From Phycisphaerales bacterium (lineage in GTDB: Bacteria; Planctomycetota; Phycisphaerae; UBA1845), in assembly GCA_020639095.1 (NCBI GenBank), contig JACKHH010000006.1:1-64000 (forward strand): a stretch of DNA of 64,000 nucleotides, given 5' to 3'. The notes beneath the pieces are model-generated. The model had not been told where the DNA came from and searched no databases. It saw only the letters and a list, made by a program, of their open reading frames with translations. The position numbers were made by a program, and so were the translations under genes. The first letter of the stretch is position 1, and each line of letters begins with the position of its first letter. Below are positions 49,205 through 57,426 of this stretch, piece by piece.

Positions 49205-50923
49205 CTAGGGACCCTGGTGGTAAGCGGTATCGAGGTGATTTGCGCCGTGACAGGAAAGTGTACAACTCCCCGCGAAACTACCGTCGTCACGAAATTCCAG
49301 GCGCCCCGTGGTCTGTTCCGGCAACACCAACACGGTATCGAAGTTGATCAAGTGCGTATGGTCGGAGGTGCCGCCCACGGTGACACTAATTCCGTGCGGA
49401 TCGTGGCACGCTGAGCACGGAATGCGCTCATTGACCACGTGCAGGCGATGCCTATTAAAGCTCCGCCCGCTGAGCACGATTGACTGCTGGTGGCACTTGT
49501 AGCACAGCGCATACTCGAACGACGATTCCGGCACGTTGTCGGTCACCGTGTAGTTGCGTTCGAGCAGGAAGTCATAAATCGATCCGTGCGGGCCAGCCGG
49601 TCCACCGCCCTTCGCGCCGGGCCCACTGTCACTGTTGTGACAGTCCGTGCAGCGAATCAACGAACCGTTCGCCAGGCCCGGCACCAGACTCACCGTGTCC
49701 GGACTCGGCGATGAACTGACCACCGGGTGAAAACTGGGATTGCCCGGGCTGAACTTCAATCGCAGGTTCGACGTCTGCGCCTGACGCTGAATCGCCTGCG
49801 AAACCGTGACACCCGCGTCGCCGTGGCAACGCAAACACACCTGGTATTCCGCGTCCGCTTCCTTCGTCGGCGTACCGCCGATCGTCACGCCGCGCACAAA
49901 GGCGAGCGTCGCGCCGATCGGGATGTAGCTCAGTGCCGGTGGCTGCGTCGAAACCGCATGCGGGTTATGGCAATCCACACACTCAACGTGCGCCTGCTCG
50001 CCGCCGAATTCCTCAACCGGATCATGTACGCCGACGTATCGCCGGGGATCGTGCGCGCTGATCTTGTCAATCTCCGCGAGAATGTTCGCGCCGGCTTGTC
50101 CGTTGTGACAGTCGAGGCAGTTCTCTTCTTCATCCTCGAAAATCAGCAATCGCTCGCGCCCACCAGCCGTGTGCGACCGGTGACAACTGCGACACGCGTT
50201 CTGTCCCACCGTGCCATAAGGCCAATCCACCGTGGGAATCGACGGCATCGGCGTGCCCGACGATTGATGCGACCCGCCGCTCCAACCGTCCATGCGATGA
50301 CACGCGGTGCACAGCGCGCCGAACTCGTCGCTCTTCACCAGGAAATCACCGTGCAGGTTCTGATGCGGATCGTGACACGACGTGCACTGCAACTGCCCGC
50401 TCGCGTCGAGATGCACTTCCGCGGGCAACGTCTGCGGGCTCGCGAGCTGGCGATCCGACGCAGCCAATCCCGACGTATAGAACAGACTCACCGGATGATC
50501 GTCGGACAGGTCGGTGCCCAGATTGGATAAACCCGCAGGGATGAAATCCCCCCCCACCATGCGGATGCGATCCGCCCGACTCAGTACGTTGCCCAGTGCA
50601 ATCGTGCCATCGTGGCAACTCAAACAGAGCTTGCTCGCGCCCGTCGGCTGGCCCGGCTTCGCGTCGAGCGTGGACGACTCGTAAATCGTGTAGCTGGCCA
50701 GCGGAATCTCGCGGTTCCACAGCGGGCGCACGCCACTCGTGTGGTGCGGCGCGTGACAGAAAATACACACCTGACTCTCATCGGCAGCGTGAATGCTACC
50801 CGGCCCGCTCACCGAAAGGTTGTGCACGGTCTGCGTGACGCGGTCCTGCGCGACAGCCAGTTGCGCGGCGAACAGCGCACAGATCATCGACACTGCGGTT
50901 AGCAGCGCGTTCTTAAGCTTCAT
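49205..50923 (-). CDS. multihaem cytochrome c, 11 CXXCH plus one CX3CH
   Basis: The 572-residue exported protein has a signal peptide (about 1-25, ending AVAQ). Haem sites in order are CIFCH, CLSCH, CTSCH, CTACH, CRSCH, CLDCH, CVDCH, CLRCH, CTDCH, CYKCH and CSACH, plus a last CTLSCH with three residues between the cysteines. Many sites are followed by DPH or NPH, the doubled-CXXCH style of extracellular electron-transfer cytochromes. There is no lipobox. The start overlaps the stop of the upstream NHL protein by ATGA. It is the last intact gene before resB-ccsA, so the cluster makes both cytochromes and their assembly factors. Confidence 0.93.
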   Translation of the reverse strand: MKLKNALLTAVSMICALFAAQLAVAQDRVTQTVHNLSVSGPGSIHAADESQVCIFCHAPHHTSGVRPLWNREIPLASYTIYESSTLDAKPGQPTGASKLCLSCHDGTIALGNVLSRADRIRMVGGDFIPAGLSNLGTDLSDDHPVSLFYTSGLAASDRQLASPQTLPAEVHLDASGQLQCTSCHDPHQNLHGDFLVKSDEFGALCTACHRMDGWSGGSHQSSGTPMPSIPTVDWPYGTVGQNACRSCHRSHTAGGRERLLIFEDEEENCLDCHNGQAGANILAEIDKISAHDPRRYVGVHDPVEEFGGEQAHVECVDCHNPHAVSTQPPALSYIPIGATLAFVRGVTIGGTPTKEADAEYQVCLRCHGDAGVTVSQAIQRQAQTSNLRLKFSPGNPSFHPVVSSSPSPDTVSLVPGLANGSLIRCTDCHNSDSGPGAKGGGPAGPHGSIYDFLLERNYTVTDNVPESSFEYALCYKCHQQSIVLSGRSFNRHRLHVVNERIPCSACHDPHGISVTVGGTSDHTHLINFDTVLVLPEQTTGRLEFRDDGSFAGSCTLSCHGANHLDTAYHQGP

Positions 50924-52014
50924 GGTTGCGTCTCCTGGATCGGTCCAGGGCTATCGGCTGCTTGCGCGACGGCATCCGGCGTGTAATCAAACGCCTGCAC
51001 GCGCGCGTTGTACGAATCGCACACCCAGATGCGGTTTTCCCCATCGATGAAGATCCCGCCCGGCAGCCAGAATTCACCCGGCCCGACGCCCTCATCGCCG
51101 ACGATCAGCAGCAATTGACCCGCGCGGTCGAACACCTGCACGTTTTCAAAACGCGAGTCGACGACGTACAGGTGACCGTCGCAATCGACAGCCAAACACT
51201 TGGGCATTGCGAAATCCCCAGGCATGTCACCAGCTTGGCCGAACATGCTCACCGGGTCGCCGCGCAGCGTGATCCGCTGCACGCGATTGTTCCCGGTATC
51301 CGCGACCCAGAGCGCGTCACCATCGAGCGCGATATCGCAGGGGAAGTTGAATTCACCCGGCATCTTGCCGCGTTTTCCCAGAATGCGCACCACCTGATCG
51401 TCGCCGCCGAGCACCTTGATGTCGTGATGCACCACGTCGACGACGTAGAGTTCGCCCGCATCCGGTGCGAAGTCGATCGCCACCGGCCTGCCGATTTCCG
51501 TGGGCATGCGCAGCGTGCGTTGATACACCCCGGTGGACTCGGCGAACGCGTGAACGTCGCCGCTCTCGGAGTCGCAGACGAGCACGCTGCCCGCGCGCCC
51601 GAAGCACAGATCGATCGGGCTGAGCAGCGGCGCATTGTCCGCGTGCGTGATCTTGCGGTAACGTCGCGACTCCAGATCGAGCAGGTGAATGCACCGCCCG
51701 CCGGGATCCGCGACCCAGAGATATCGATTGTCGTGCGTGCGCAGAACGGCCCGCGGACCGTAGAAGGGTTGCGGCTCGGGCGGACCGGCGATCCACGATC
51801 CCAACGTCTCAAACGCGCTCCGCGTGGGTCGCAAATCCTCTGCCGATGCGAGTTGGCCGACGTAGCGAATGCGCGCGTCGCGCGTCGATGGCGGCCACAT
51901 CGGCGCATCCGCACGCGCATCGAACACCGGCTGAACGCGCGGTGCGCATCCGCCAACGACAAGCGCAAGCGCTATCGCGACAATCCAACCGTATTCACAT
52001 CCGCGCTGTCGCAT
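50920..52014 (-). CDS. NHL-repeat propeller lipoprotein
   Basis: The 364-residue protein has a lipoprotein signal ending VGGC. Six NHL-type blades follow, with recurrent GEFNFPCDIALDGD, LWVADTGNNRVQRI, GDFAMPKCLAVDCDGHLYVVDS and IWVCDSYNARVQAF. NHL propellers recur in porin-cytochrome loci of metal-respiring bacteria, where they are thought to act as scaffolds; that is context, not proof. GAGGAG lies just upstream of two adjacent ATGs, and the second (52014) has the better spacing. It is coupled to the 12-haem cytochrome by ATGA and lies about 150 bp downstream of the beta-barrel gene. Confidence 0.9.
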   Translation of the reverse strand: MRQRGCEYGWIVAIALALVVGGCAPRVQPVFDARADAPMWPPSTRDARIRYVGQLASAEDLRPTRSAFETLGSWIAGPPEPQPFYGPRAVLRTHDNRYLWVADPGGRCIHLLDLESRRYRKITHADNAPLLSPIDLCFGRAGSVLVCDSESGDVHAFAESTGVYQRTLRMPTEIGRPVAIDFAPDAGELYVVDVVHHDIKVLGGDDQVVRILGKRGKMPGEFNFPCDIALDGDALWVADTGNNRVQRITLRGDPVSMFGQAGDMPGDFAMPKCLAVDCDGHLYVVDSRFENVQVFDRAGQLLLIVGDEGVGPGEFWLPGGIFIDGENRIWVCDSYNARVQAFDYTPDAVAQAADSPGPIQETQP

Positions 52015-52095
52015 CATCGGCTCCTCGCGCATTATCCCGCCCGCACATCGCATCGTCCATGACACCGCGAACTCGTACCGTCAACTGCAACGCAC

Positions 52096-52148
52096 TGTGG
52101 GACCGGTCTTCCAACCGGTCACGACCGGCAGGCAAGCCGGTCCCACAT
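52096..52148. repeat. REP-like palindrome, copy 2
   Basis: Same element as at 9337-9388, with ends TGTGGGACCGG and CCGGTCCCACA around CTTCCAACCGG. It lies between the beta-barrel gene and the downstream NHL gene and could attenuate transcription between them. Confidence 0.8.
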
Positions 52149-52166
52149 GGCTCTTGTCACACGTCC

Positions 52167-54173
52167 TCAAAAGCTGCGCTTGATCTGCAAGTAAACGGCC
52201 GAGTTGTCGTTCTGCGCGAACTGCGTCTCGAACTCGCCGTACTCAAACGTCAAACGCACCTCGGTCTGCCGCACCAACCACTCCAGCGTCAGATCAAAAT
52301 CAACGCCGTCGTTCGTCCCGCTGATCGAATCATCCTCCGTGCGATACAAAGCCGCTGCTTCCACCGTAAAGTCGTTCGTGATCGGATGACGGTAGCGCCC
52401 CTCGACCGTGAAGAACTCCGTCTTCCGGCTATTCGGCGGATCGTACGTCACATTCGACCAGCGCGCCCGCACGCGCCCGGTTGCACCAGTTTTGAAACGA
52501 TGCGTCAAATCACCGCCGATCCGCGTCGCACGATACGGCGTAATGTTCGAGTCGTAATCCTGATACTCCGCCATGAACCGCAGCGACGAATTCATGCGAT
52601 ACTCGACACCGATCGTCTGGCTGGTCACATCCTCCGCACGCGCGCCCGCAGCCCCTGCCGGCGAGACCGACTGATCCTGCCAGCGCAGGCGATAGTAGGG
52701 CGAAATCCCGCAGTCGAAATCCTGCCGCAGATGAAAGTTCTGCGTGAGCGTGTCGAGATCGAACGAACCGCCGACGAAGAACACGTAGTCGATCAACACC
52801 AACTCGCCGTCCGCAATGTTTCCGGTGGGCACGCGGTCGAGTTCCACGCGGTCGCCCACGTTGCGAATCGTGTAGTCGCGCCCGACGCGGTACACCGTCG
52901 TGCGATTCTCCGCGGTCACGAAGATGGTGGATTCCTCAACGAAGGTATTGCTCAGCGTCACCGGCTCGGGATCGACGAAGGTGTGCCGCTCGTCGAGCAC
53001 CTCGATGTTCTGATCGCCGCCGCTGCGATTCTCCCGCTGAATTCCGAAACGGTAGCCCGCGAGCAGCACGCCCCAGCGATTCTTCTTGCGGTAGTCGAAG
53101 TTGACGTACGCCCCGTAGCGGTCGATGTCGAGCCCGGAGTCGAACTGCTGCGTCTGCGCGTAGACCTCGAACTGGGAAACCAGGCTCTCGTACAGTTCGT
53201 GTTCCAGTGAAGCCGCCACGCGATACGACCGCTCACCGATCGGATCAACACCCGCGAGCGTCCCCTGCGTGCGATCGATCAACTCGAACGTGTACCGCGA
53301 ACGCAGGTTCTCCGCATGCTCCATCCGCAGCAGCTCGCGCCAGCGAAACCGCTCAACGCTGAACGTCCCGCGCTGATTGAAGTAATCCAGCTCCGAATCA
53401 AGCCGGTTGCGATGCCCCTCGCCAAAATCCAAGCGATGCGAAAGCTCCAACTCATCCGAATCGTAGTTCAGCGTGTAAGGCTCCTCCGAAACGGAGAGGT
53501 GATCATAGACCAGTGAGAAAGAGTTCTGCTCGCTGATGTTGTACGCCGTCTCGAAACGCAGCGACGTGTTCTTCTGCCGGCCTGTCTCTTCGTCGCGCCC
53601 CAGCGGATCGAGCTTCACGTCCGTATCCGTGAATTGCAAACTCGTCGGCGTCTTCAAATCGATGTACTGCCAAACGAATCCGTAGTTCGTCGTCGTCGTG
53701 AGCAGGCTCGACTGAAAAGGCCGGGCCTCCAGCGCCCGGTGCCGATGCGCGAAAACCGTGCCCGGATAAGGCTTTTTCTTCAGCAGGTCCGCGGTCAGGT
53801 CGAACTCGAGCACGTCGCCGTCCTCGTTCGACCGCCGCTTCGTCCCGTCATACTCATCCTCGAACTTGTATTGAAGCAACCCGAACAAACCCGCGGCTGA
53901 GAATTCGACAAGATTCGGATGGTAGAGGTACCCCTCGGTTTCGAGTTGAACGTTTTCCTCAAAGATCGTCTCTTTCGACTTGATCTCGCCCGCACCCACC
54001 TTCGACGATTGATCCCGTCGCCGGTCACGCGCCACGTACTCGACGTAACCACCCACGTCGGTCAATTCCAACCCGCCGACGGCATCGCGCCGCCGCTGCG
54101 GCGAACGACAGCCACTCGCCGCAACCACCAAGGCAACCACCAGCAACCACGCAAAGACGACACGCCTGCGCAT
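52167..54173 (-). CDS. predicted outer-membrane beta-barrel protein (porin of cytochrome conduit)
   Basis: The 668-residue protein starts MRRRVVFAW and has a signal with a possible lipobox (VAASGC). The rest is a long series of amphipathic beta strands with alternating aromatic and polar residues (for example LTFEYGEFETQF, FTVEGRYRHPI, TIGVEYRMNSSLRFMAEY), ending in a C-terminal Phe (KRSF) typical of outer-membrane barrels. About 20 strands or more are plausible. No CXXCH is present. Sitting among multihaem cytochromes, it is best explained as the sheath that carries a cytochrome through the outer membrane. The start codon lies at the very edge of a REP-like palindrome, and a start further upstream is possible. 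Confidence 0.82.
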   Translation of the reverse strand: MRRRVVFAWLLVVALVVAASGCRSPQRRRDAVGGLELTDVGGYVEYVARDRRRDQSSKVGAGEIKSKETIFEENVQLETEGYLYHPNLVEFSAAGLFGLLQYKFEDEYDGTKRRSNEDGDVLEFDLTADLLKKKPYPGTVFAHRHRALEARPFQSSLLTTTTNYGFVWQYIDLKTPTSLQFTDTDVKLDPLGRDEETGRQKNTSLRFETAYNISEQNSFSLVYDHLSVSEEPYTLNYDSDELELSHRLDFGEGHRNRLDSELDYFNQRGTFSVERFRWRELLRMEHAENLRSRYTFELIDRTQGTLAGVDPIGERSYRVAASLEHELYESLVSQFEVYAQTQQFDSGLDIDRYGAYVNFDYRKKNRWGVLLAGYRFGIQRENRSGGDQNIEVLDERHTFVDPEPVTLSNTFVEESTIFVTAENRTTVYRVGRDYTIRNVGDRVELDRVPTGNIADGELVLIDYVFFVGGSFDLDTLTQNFHLRQDFDCGISPYYRLRWQDQSVSPAGAAGARAEDVTSQTIGVEYRMNSSLRFMAEYQDYDSNITPYRATRIGGDLTHRFKTGATGRVRARWSNVTYDPPNSRKTEFFTVEGRYRHPITNDFTVEAAALYRTEDDSISGTNDGVDFDLTLEWLVRQTEVRLTFEYGEFETQFAQNDNSAVYLQIKRSF

Positions 54174-54225
54174 GTGGGACCGGCTTTCCAGCGGGTCAAG
54201 ACCGGTTGGAAAACCGGTCCCACAT
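54172..54225. repeat. REP-like palindrome, copy 3, at the beta-barrel start codon
   Basis: Third copy of the GTGGGACCGG element, with ends ATGTGGGACCGG and CCGGTCCCACAT. On the minus strand its last bases (CCCACATG) include the ATG of the beta-barrel gene, so the transcript leader folds into the palindrome directly before the start. Confidence 0.8.
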
Positions 54226-54328
54226 ACTTTGCCTTGCCCGCAGCACGCGCGTACGCGGGCGGCGGCACAAGCGTCTGCCGAAAGCGTTCTGCGCTTCGCG
54301 GCGCAGCCAGTGTGTCGCAACCTCGAAA

Positions 54329-55018
54329 TCAACGCGTGCTATGCTTCAAGAAGTACCGGTCGTCGCCTCCGTGCCCGAAATGACAATCACTGCAACTCGT
54401 CGTCTCCAACTCGTCGTGGTGCGAACCCTCCGTCAGATCACCGCGCTCGTGGCAGCGCAAACACAGCGTCGTCGCGTCCGAAACCAGCAGCGCGGGCTGC
54501 ATCGACCCGTGCGGCTGGTGGCAGAACAAACAGTCCTGCACCGCAACCGGCCCGTGTACGTAGCGCATATTCCCCGGCACGGTTGGATGACACGTGCGAC
54601 ACAGACCCTCCTGCGCCGTGCTCACCACGCCGCCACTCGTGCGATCGTGGCACCCGGCACAGTCGCCCGTGCGATATGGTTTGTGCGTGTATGCGACCAC
54701 CTCGGGAAGCTGCCGTTCCGGCGGCGCGCGAAAAGAACGTTGACTGCGACTCGCGATTGGCGCGTAGCCGATCTGCTTGACCGCGCCCGGTTCGGGCACA
54801 CCATCAAAGAAAAATCGCAGCACGCGGAGGCGGGTGGCTTCGTCGGAACACGCGGGGATCAACGCAACAAGGAGAAGCAGCAGCAGTGCGATGCGACGGG
54901 CGCGCTTCCCAACCTGTGCGCCACGCCCGTCCGCAGCGCGCTCACGCGTCGATTGCGGCGGGGTGCAGTGTCGTTGAGTAGCGCGGATACCTCGCGTTCG
55001 CACCGGACTCAGTCTCAC
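54329..55018 (-). CDS. pentahaem cytochrome c lipoprotein
   Basis: The 229-residue protein starts at a GTG overlapping the upstream NHL gene stop by 4 bp (GTGA). After an Arg-rich leader there is a hydrophobic segment and a lipobox ending IPAC (about residue 57). Five haem sites follow: CAGCH, CRTCH, CLFCH, CLRCH and CSDCH, with intervening His residues. The long leader before the hydrophobic segment suggests that an internal start is also possible. As a lipid-anchored cytochrome next to the beta-barrel gene, it could be the periplasmic-side partner of the conduit. Confidence 0.88.
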   Translation of the reverse strand: MRLSPVRTRGIRATQRHCTPPQSTRERAADGRGAQVGKRARRIALLLLLLVALIPACSDEATRLRVLRFFFDGVPEPGAVKQIGYAPIASRSQRSFRAPPERQLPEVVAYTHKPYRTGDCAGCHDRTSGGVVSTAQEGLCRTCHPTVPGNMRYVHGPVAVQDCLFCHQPHGSMQPALLVSDATTLCLRCHERGDLTEGSHHDELETTSCSDCHFGHGGDDRYFLKHSTR

Positions 55019-56226
55019 TCATTGTCGCTGCGTTCTTCCCGGAGTTGTGCGGGATCCGCAGCGACGTCAGAGCCCTCGACCGGACCGATCCCCTCGTCGA
55101 CCGAAATGCGCGGCAACGTCGCGATCTCCGACTCGCTGAACCGGTATCCTTCCGGAAACGATCCGAACGCGTAGACATTGACCAGCCGGGGACCGTATTG
55201 GCTGATCACAAACAGCAGGTAATCAATGTTGAAGTCTTTGTGCGCGTACTTCTTGAAATAGGGCACCGACGATTTGTCGATCGCCAGGCTCGAAGGCAAC
55301 CCCAGCGCGCCCGCCATGTCGCCCGGCCCGCCGAAACGCATCAGAATGTTCCCCTCGTCATCGAAGAGCTGCACGATTTCCGTAGCGCCGTCGACGACGT
55401 AGATGATGTTGTCGGGCCCGACGCGAATGCCCCGCGGCCTGCCGAATTGACCGAGTCGATAACCCGGTGTGCCCTTGGTCCACACCGGCGTGCCGTCGAG
55501 CTTCAGCTTCTGAATGCGCCAGTTGTGCGTGTCACTGACATAGAGAAAACCATCAGGGCTCACGCACAGACTGTTGGGGATCTTGAACTGGCCCGGCTCG
55601 CCCCCAGGCCCGCCGATTGTGCGAATCACGTCGCCGTTTGCACGGTTGAGTACGACGATCTGACAGGTCTCGTCGTTGTCGAGCACGAAGAGCTCCTCGC
55701 CATACACGGCTACGTCAACCACGTGACACGGCGTAGGCACGTCGAACGCAGCCACATATTCATCAGTCGGCCCGTACACCACGACCTGGTTGCGCACCGA
55801 GTCCGCGACGAACTTGTAGCCCAGCGGATCGACCGCGATGTTGATCGGCTTGCGCACGCGCCCCGGCCCGCGAACCCCCATGACGCCATAGGTACCGTTC
55901 TTGAAGTCCAGCCGGCAAATGCTCAGACCCTTCGTATCGCACACGTACGCGACGCCATCATGCACCGCAACGCCGTACGGCTTGTTGATCGCCCGCTGCA
56001 CGACCGGTTCGTCGCCGAGCACGAACTGCTCAAACCCGCCGCGTCCCGGTTCCACCTGATCGGCACCACTCGCCCACATGAGGAACTGAACGCGCGGCTT
56101 CTCCGGCGGCGCAGGGAAAAACAAAGGGGCTTGCGTCGACTTCGGTGTGGACGCACAGCCCGCAGCCAGGGCAGATGCGAGACAGGCAAGTGCTGATCCG
56201 TACCGTGCAATGACGCGCGCTGACAT
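55015..56226 (-). CDS. NHL-repeat propeller lipoprotein, first copy
   Basis: The 403-residue protein has a lipoprotein signal ending AAGC. NHL-type blades follow (GEPGQFKIPNSLCVSPDG, FLYVSDTHNWRIQKL, GPDNIIYVVDGATEIVQLF, RKPINIAVDPLGYKFVADS). The C-terminal 60 residues are acidic and helical. The ATG at 56226 (MSARVIARYG) is chosen because AGGAGA lies 6 bp upstream; an ATG 15 bp earlier is possible. It is the first gene of a unit with the pentahaem lipoprotein and probably the beta-barrel, NHL-2 and 12-haem genes. It is homologous in design to the second NHL protein, so the locus has two such propellers. Confidence 0.9.
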   Translation of the reverse strand: MSARVIARYGSALACLASALAAGCASTPKSTQAPLFFPAPPEKPRVQFLMWASGADQVEPGRGGFEQFVLGDEPVVQRAINKPYGVAVHDGVAYVCDTKGLSICRLDFKNGTYGVMGVRGPGRVRKPINIAVDPLGYKFVADSVRNQVVVYGPTDEYVAAFDVPTPCHVVDVAVYGEELFVLDNDETCQIVVLNRANGDVIRTIGGPGGEPGQFKIPNSLCVSPDGFLYVSDTHNWRIQKLKLDGTPVWTKGTPGYRLGQFGRPRGIRVGPDNIIYVVDGATEIVQLFDDEGNILMRFGGPGDMAGALGLPSSLAIDKSSVPYFKKYAHKDFNIDYLLFVISQYGPRLVNVYAFGSFPEGYRFSESEIATLPRISVDEGIGPVEGSDVAADPAQLREERSDNE

Positions 56227-56323
56227 CGCGTTTCTCCTCATGCGCAGATTTCGATGGCTGGCGGACCGGCGCCGCTCCCAATCATAGCGCGGTACCGCGC
56301 ACCCGCCGTCGCCTAATCAAAAG

Positions 56324-56358
56324 AACGCACACCCACCCTAAACGGGCAGGTGTGCGTT
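56324..56358 (-). terminator. terminator of the tetrahaem cytochrome gene
   Basis: AACGCACACC (56324-56333) pairs with GGTGTGCGTT (56349-56358), a 10-bp stem. On the minus strand it is followed by CTTTTGATTA. It lies about 80 bp past the tetrahaem gene stop and separates it from the NHL unit, which therefore needs its own promoter. Confidence 0.75.
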
Positions 56359-56439
56359 GGCAATGAAGTAGAATCGTAGAAGTATCGTTGCGTCAGCCGT
56401 CGTTATTCGGACGACTGAGGACCTCTCACCTTGCGCCGA

Positions 56440-57081
56440 CTACTTGATATGGCACTGGAGGCAGAGGTAGCTTTCCTGGATGGGCACGCGGAGGAAATTG
56501 CCCAATCCGTTGTTGTGCACGTGGTGGCACGACGTGCACTCCACGCGCTCGATGCCGCTGATCGTCACGAGCTGCACGCCCGTTCCACCACCGATGCCCG
56601 GCGAGAACGATGCCGGTGCGTTGTAGTCCGCCGGTGCGCTCGTGGGATACTCGACGCCGATCGGGTGATCGTCCGACAGGTCGGTGCCCAGGGCTGCATC
56701 ACCGGTCATCACGATCGATCCGGAATTGCCGCCGTAGTTGTCGATCGCGGTGACGCCATCGTGGCAGCTCAAGCACATCTTGCTCGGGCCTTCCGGCTGG
56801 TTGGCGGTGCTGCTGTACATCACGAACGTCTCGCCGGTTTCGCCGTGGTTCCACAGCACGTTGTCTTCGCCCGCGAGCAAAGCATTGTGCGGCGTGTGGC
56901 AGGGCAGGCAGACCTGGTTTCCGGGAATGGTCACGCCCGGATAGTTGTTCAGGTTGTGCGCGGTGTTCACCACGCTGATGCTCGGATACGAACCGGGATC
57001 GCCCGGAATGATCTGACCGAAGGCGGGAACCGCGACAGCAATCATCAGAACAACGGGCACGAATCGAATGGCACGTGACAT
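56440..57081 (-). CDS. tetrahaem cytochrome c
   Basis: The 213-residue protein has a signal peptide (about 1-22, ending AFGQ) and four haem sites: CLPCH, CLSCH, CTSCH and CLQCH at the very end (CLQCHIK). The middle (GTDLSDDHPIGVEYP) closely resembles a section of the 572-residue cytochrome (GTDLSDDHPVSLFY), so the two are related. It is a likely soluble periplasmic electron carrier. A sigma54-type promoter lies upstream and a terminator downstream, so it is probably transcribed alone and strongly. Confidence 0.93.
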   Translation of the reverse strand: MSRAIRFVPVVLMIAVAVPAFGQIIPGDPGSYPSISVVNTAHNLNNYPGVTIPGNQVCLPCHTPHNALLAGEDNVLWNHGETGETFVMYSSTANQPEGPSKMCLSCHDGVTAIDNYGGNSGSIVMTGDAALGTDLSDDHPIGVEYPTSAPADYNAPASFSPGIGGGTGVQLVTISGIERVECTSCHHVHNNGLGNFLRVPIQESYLCLQCHIK

Positions 57082-57426
57082 CGGAAGTCTCCTCCGCTTG
57101 GTGACCCTGTGTCCCGTATGCGGGACGCGTTCAATCTCAAAACCGCCGCCGACCCCTCATCACCGGCCATGGTCGGCGCGGACCCATGACTCATTCTTGG
57201 ACGTTGCATGCCGTGTGCCATCCCGGCGACACGCGCTGTGCTCGGACGTCAGCCCGGCCGGGCGTCGCCGCAATGCCTTGCGAGTAAATAGCTTACGTCT
57301 GAGTTAAACCGCGAGGCGCAACGGTATGAGGCTGCGGACACCACGCCGCGTTCCCAAAATCGAGAAACGAACGCGAGCGGCGTCTTACTTCTGCGAGAAT
57401 CGCGGGGTTTCAATTCCCGATCGTGA
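57082..57426 (-). promoter_or_regulatory. 345-bp leader with a sigma54-type promoter for the tetrahaem gene
   Basis: No gene is seen. On the minus strand at 57204-57220, TGGCACACGGCATGCA has the GG-N10-GC spacing of a -24/-12 promoter (TGGCAC then ATGCA). It lies about 125 bp before the tetrahaem start codon. An NtrC-type activator is encoded 3 kb upstream in the same locus and could act here. Confidence 0.6.
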
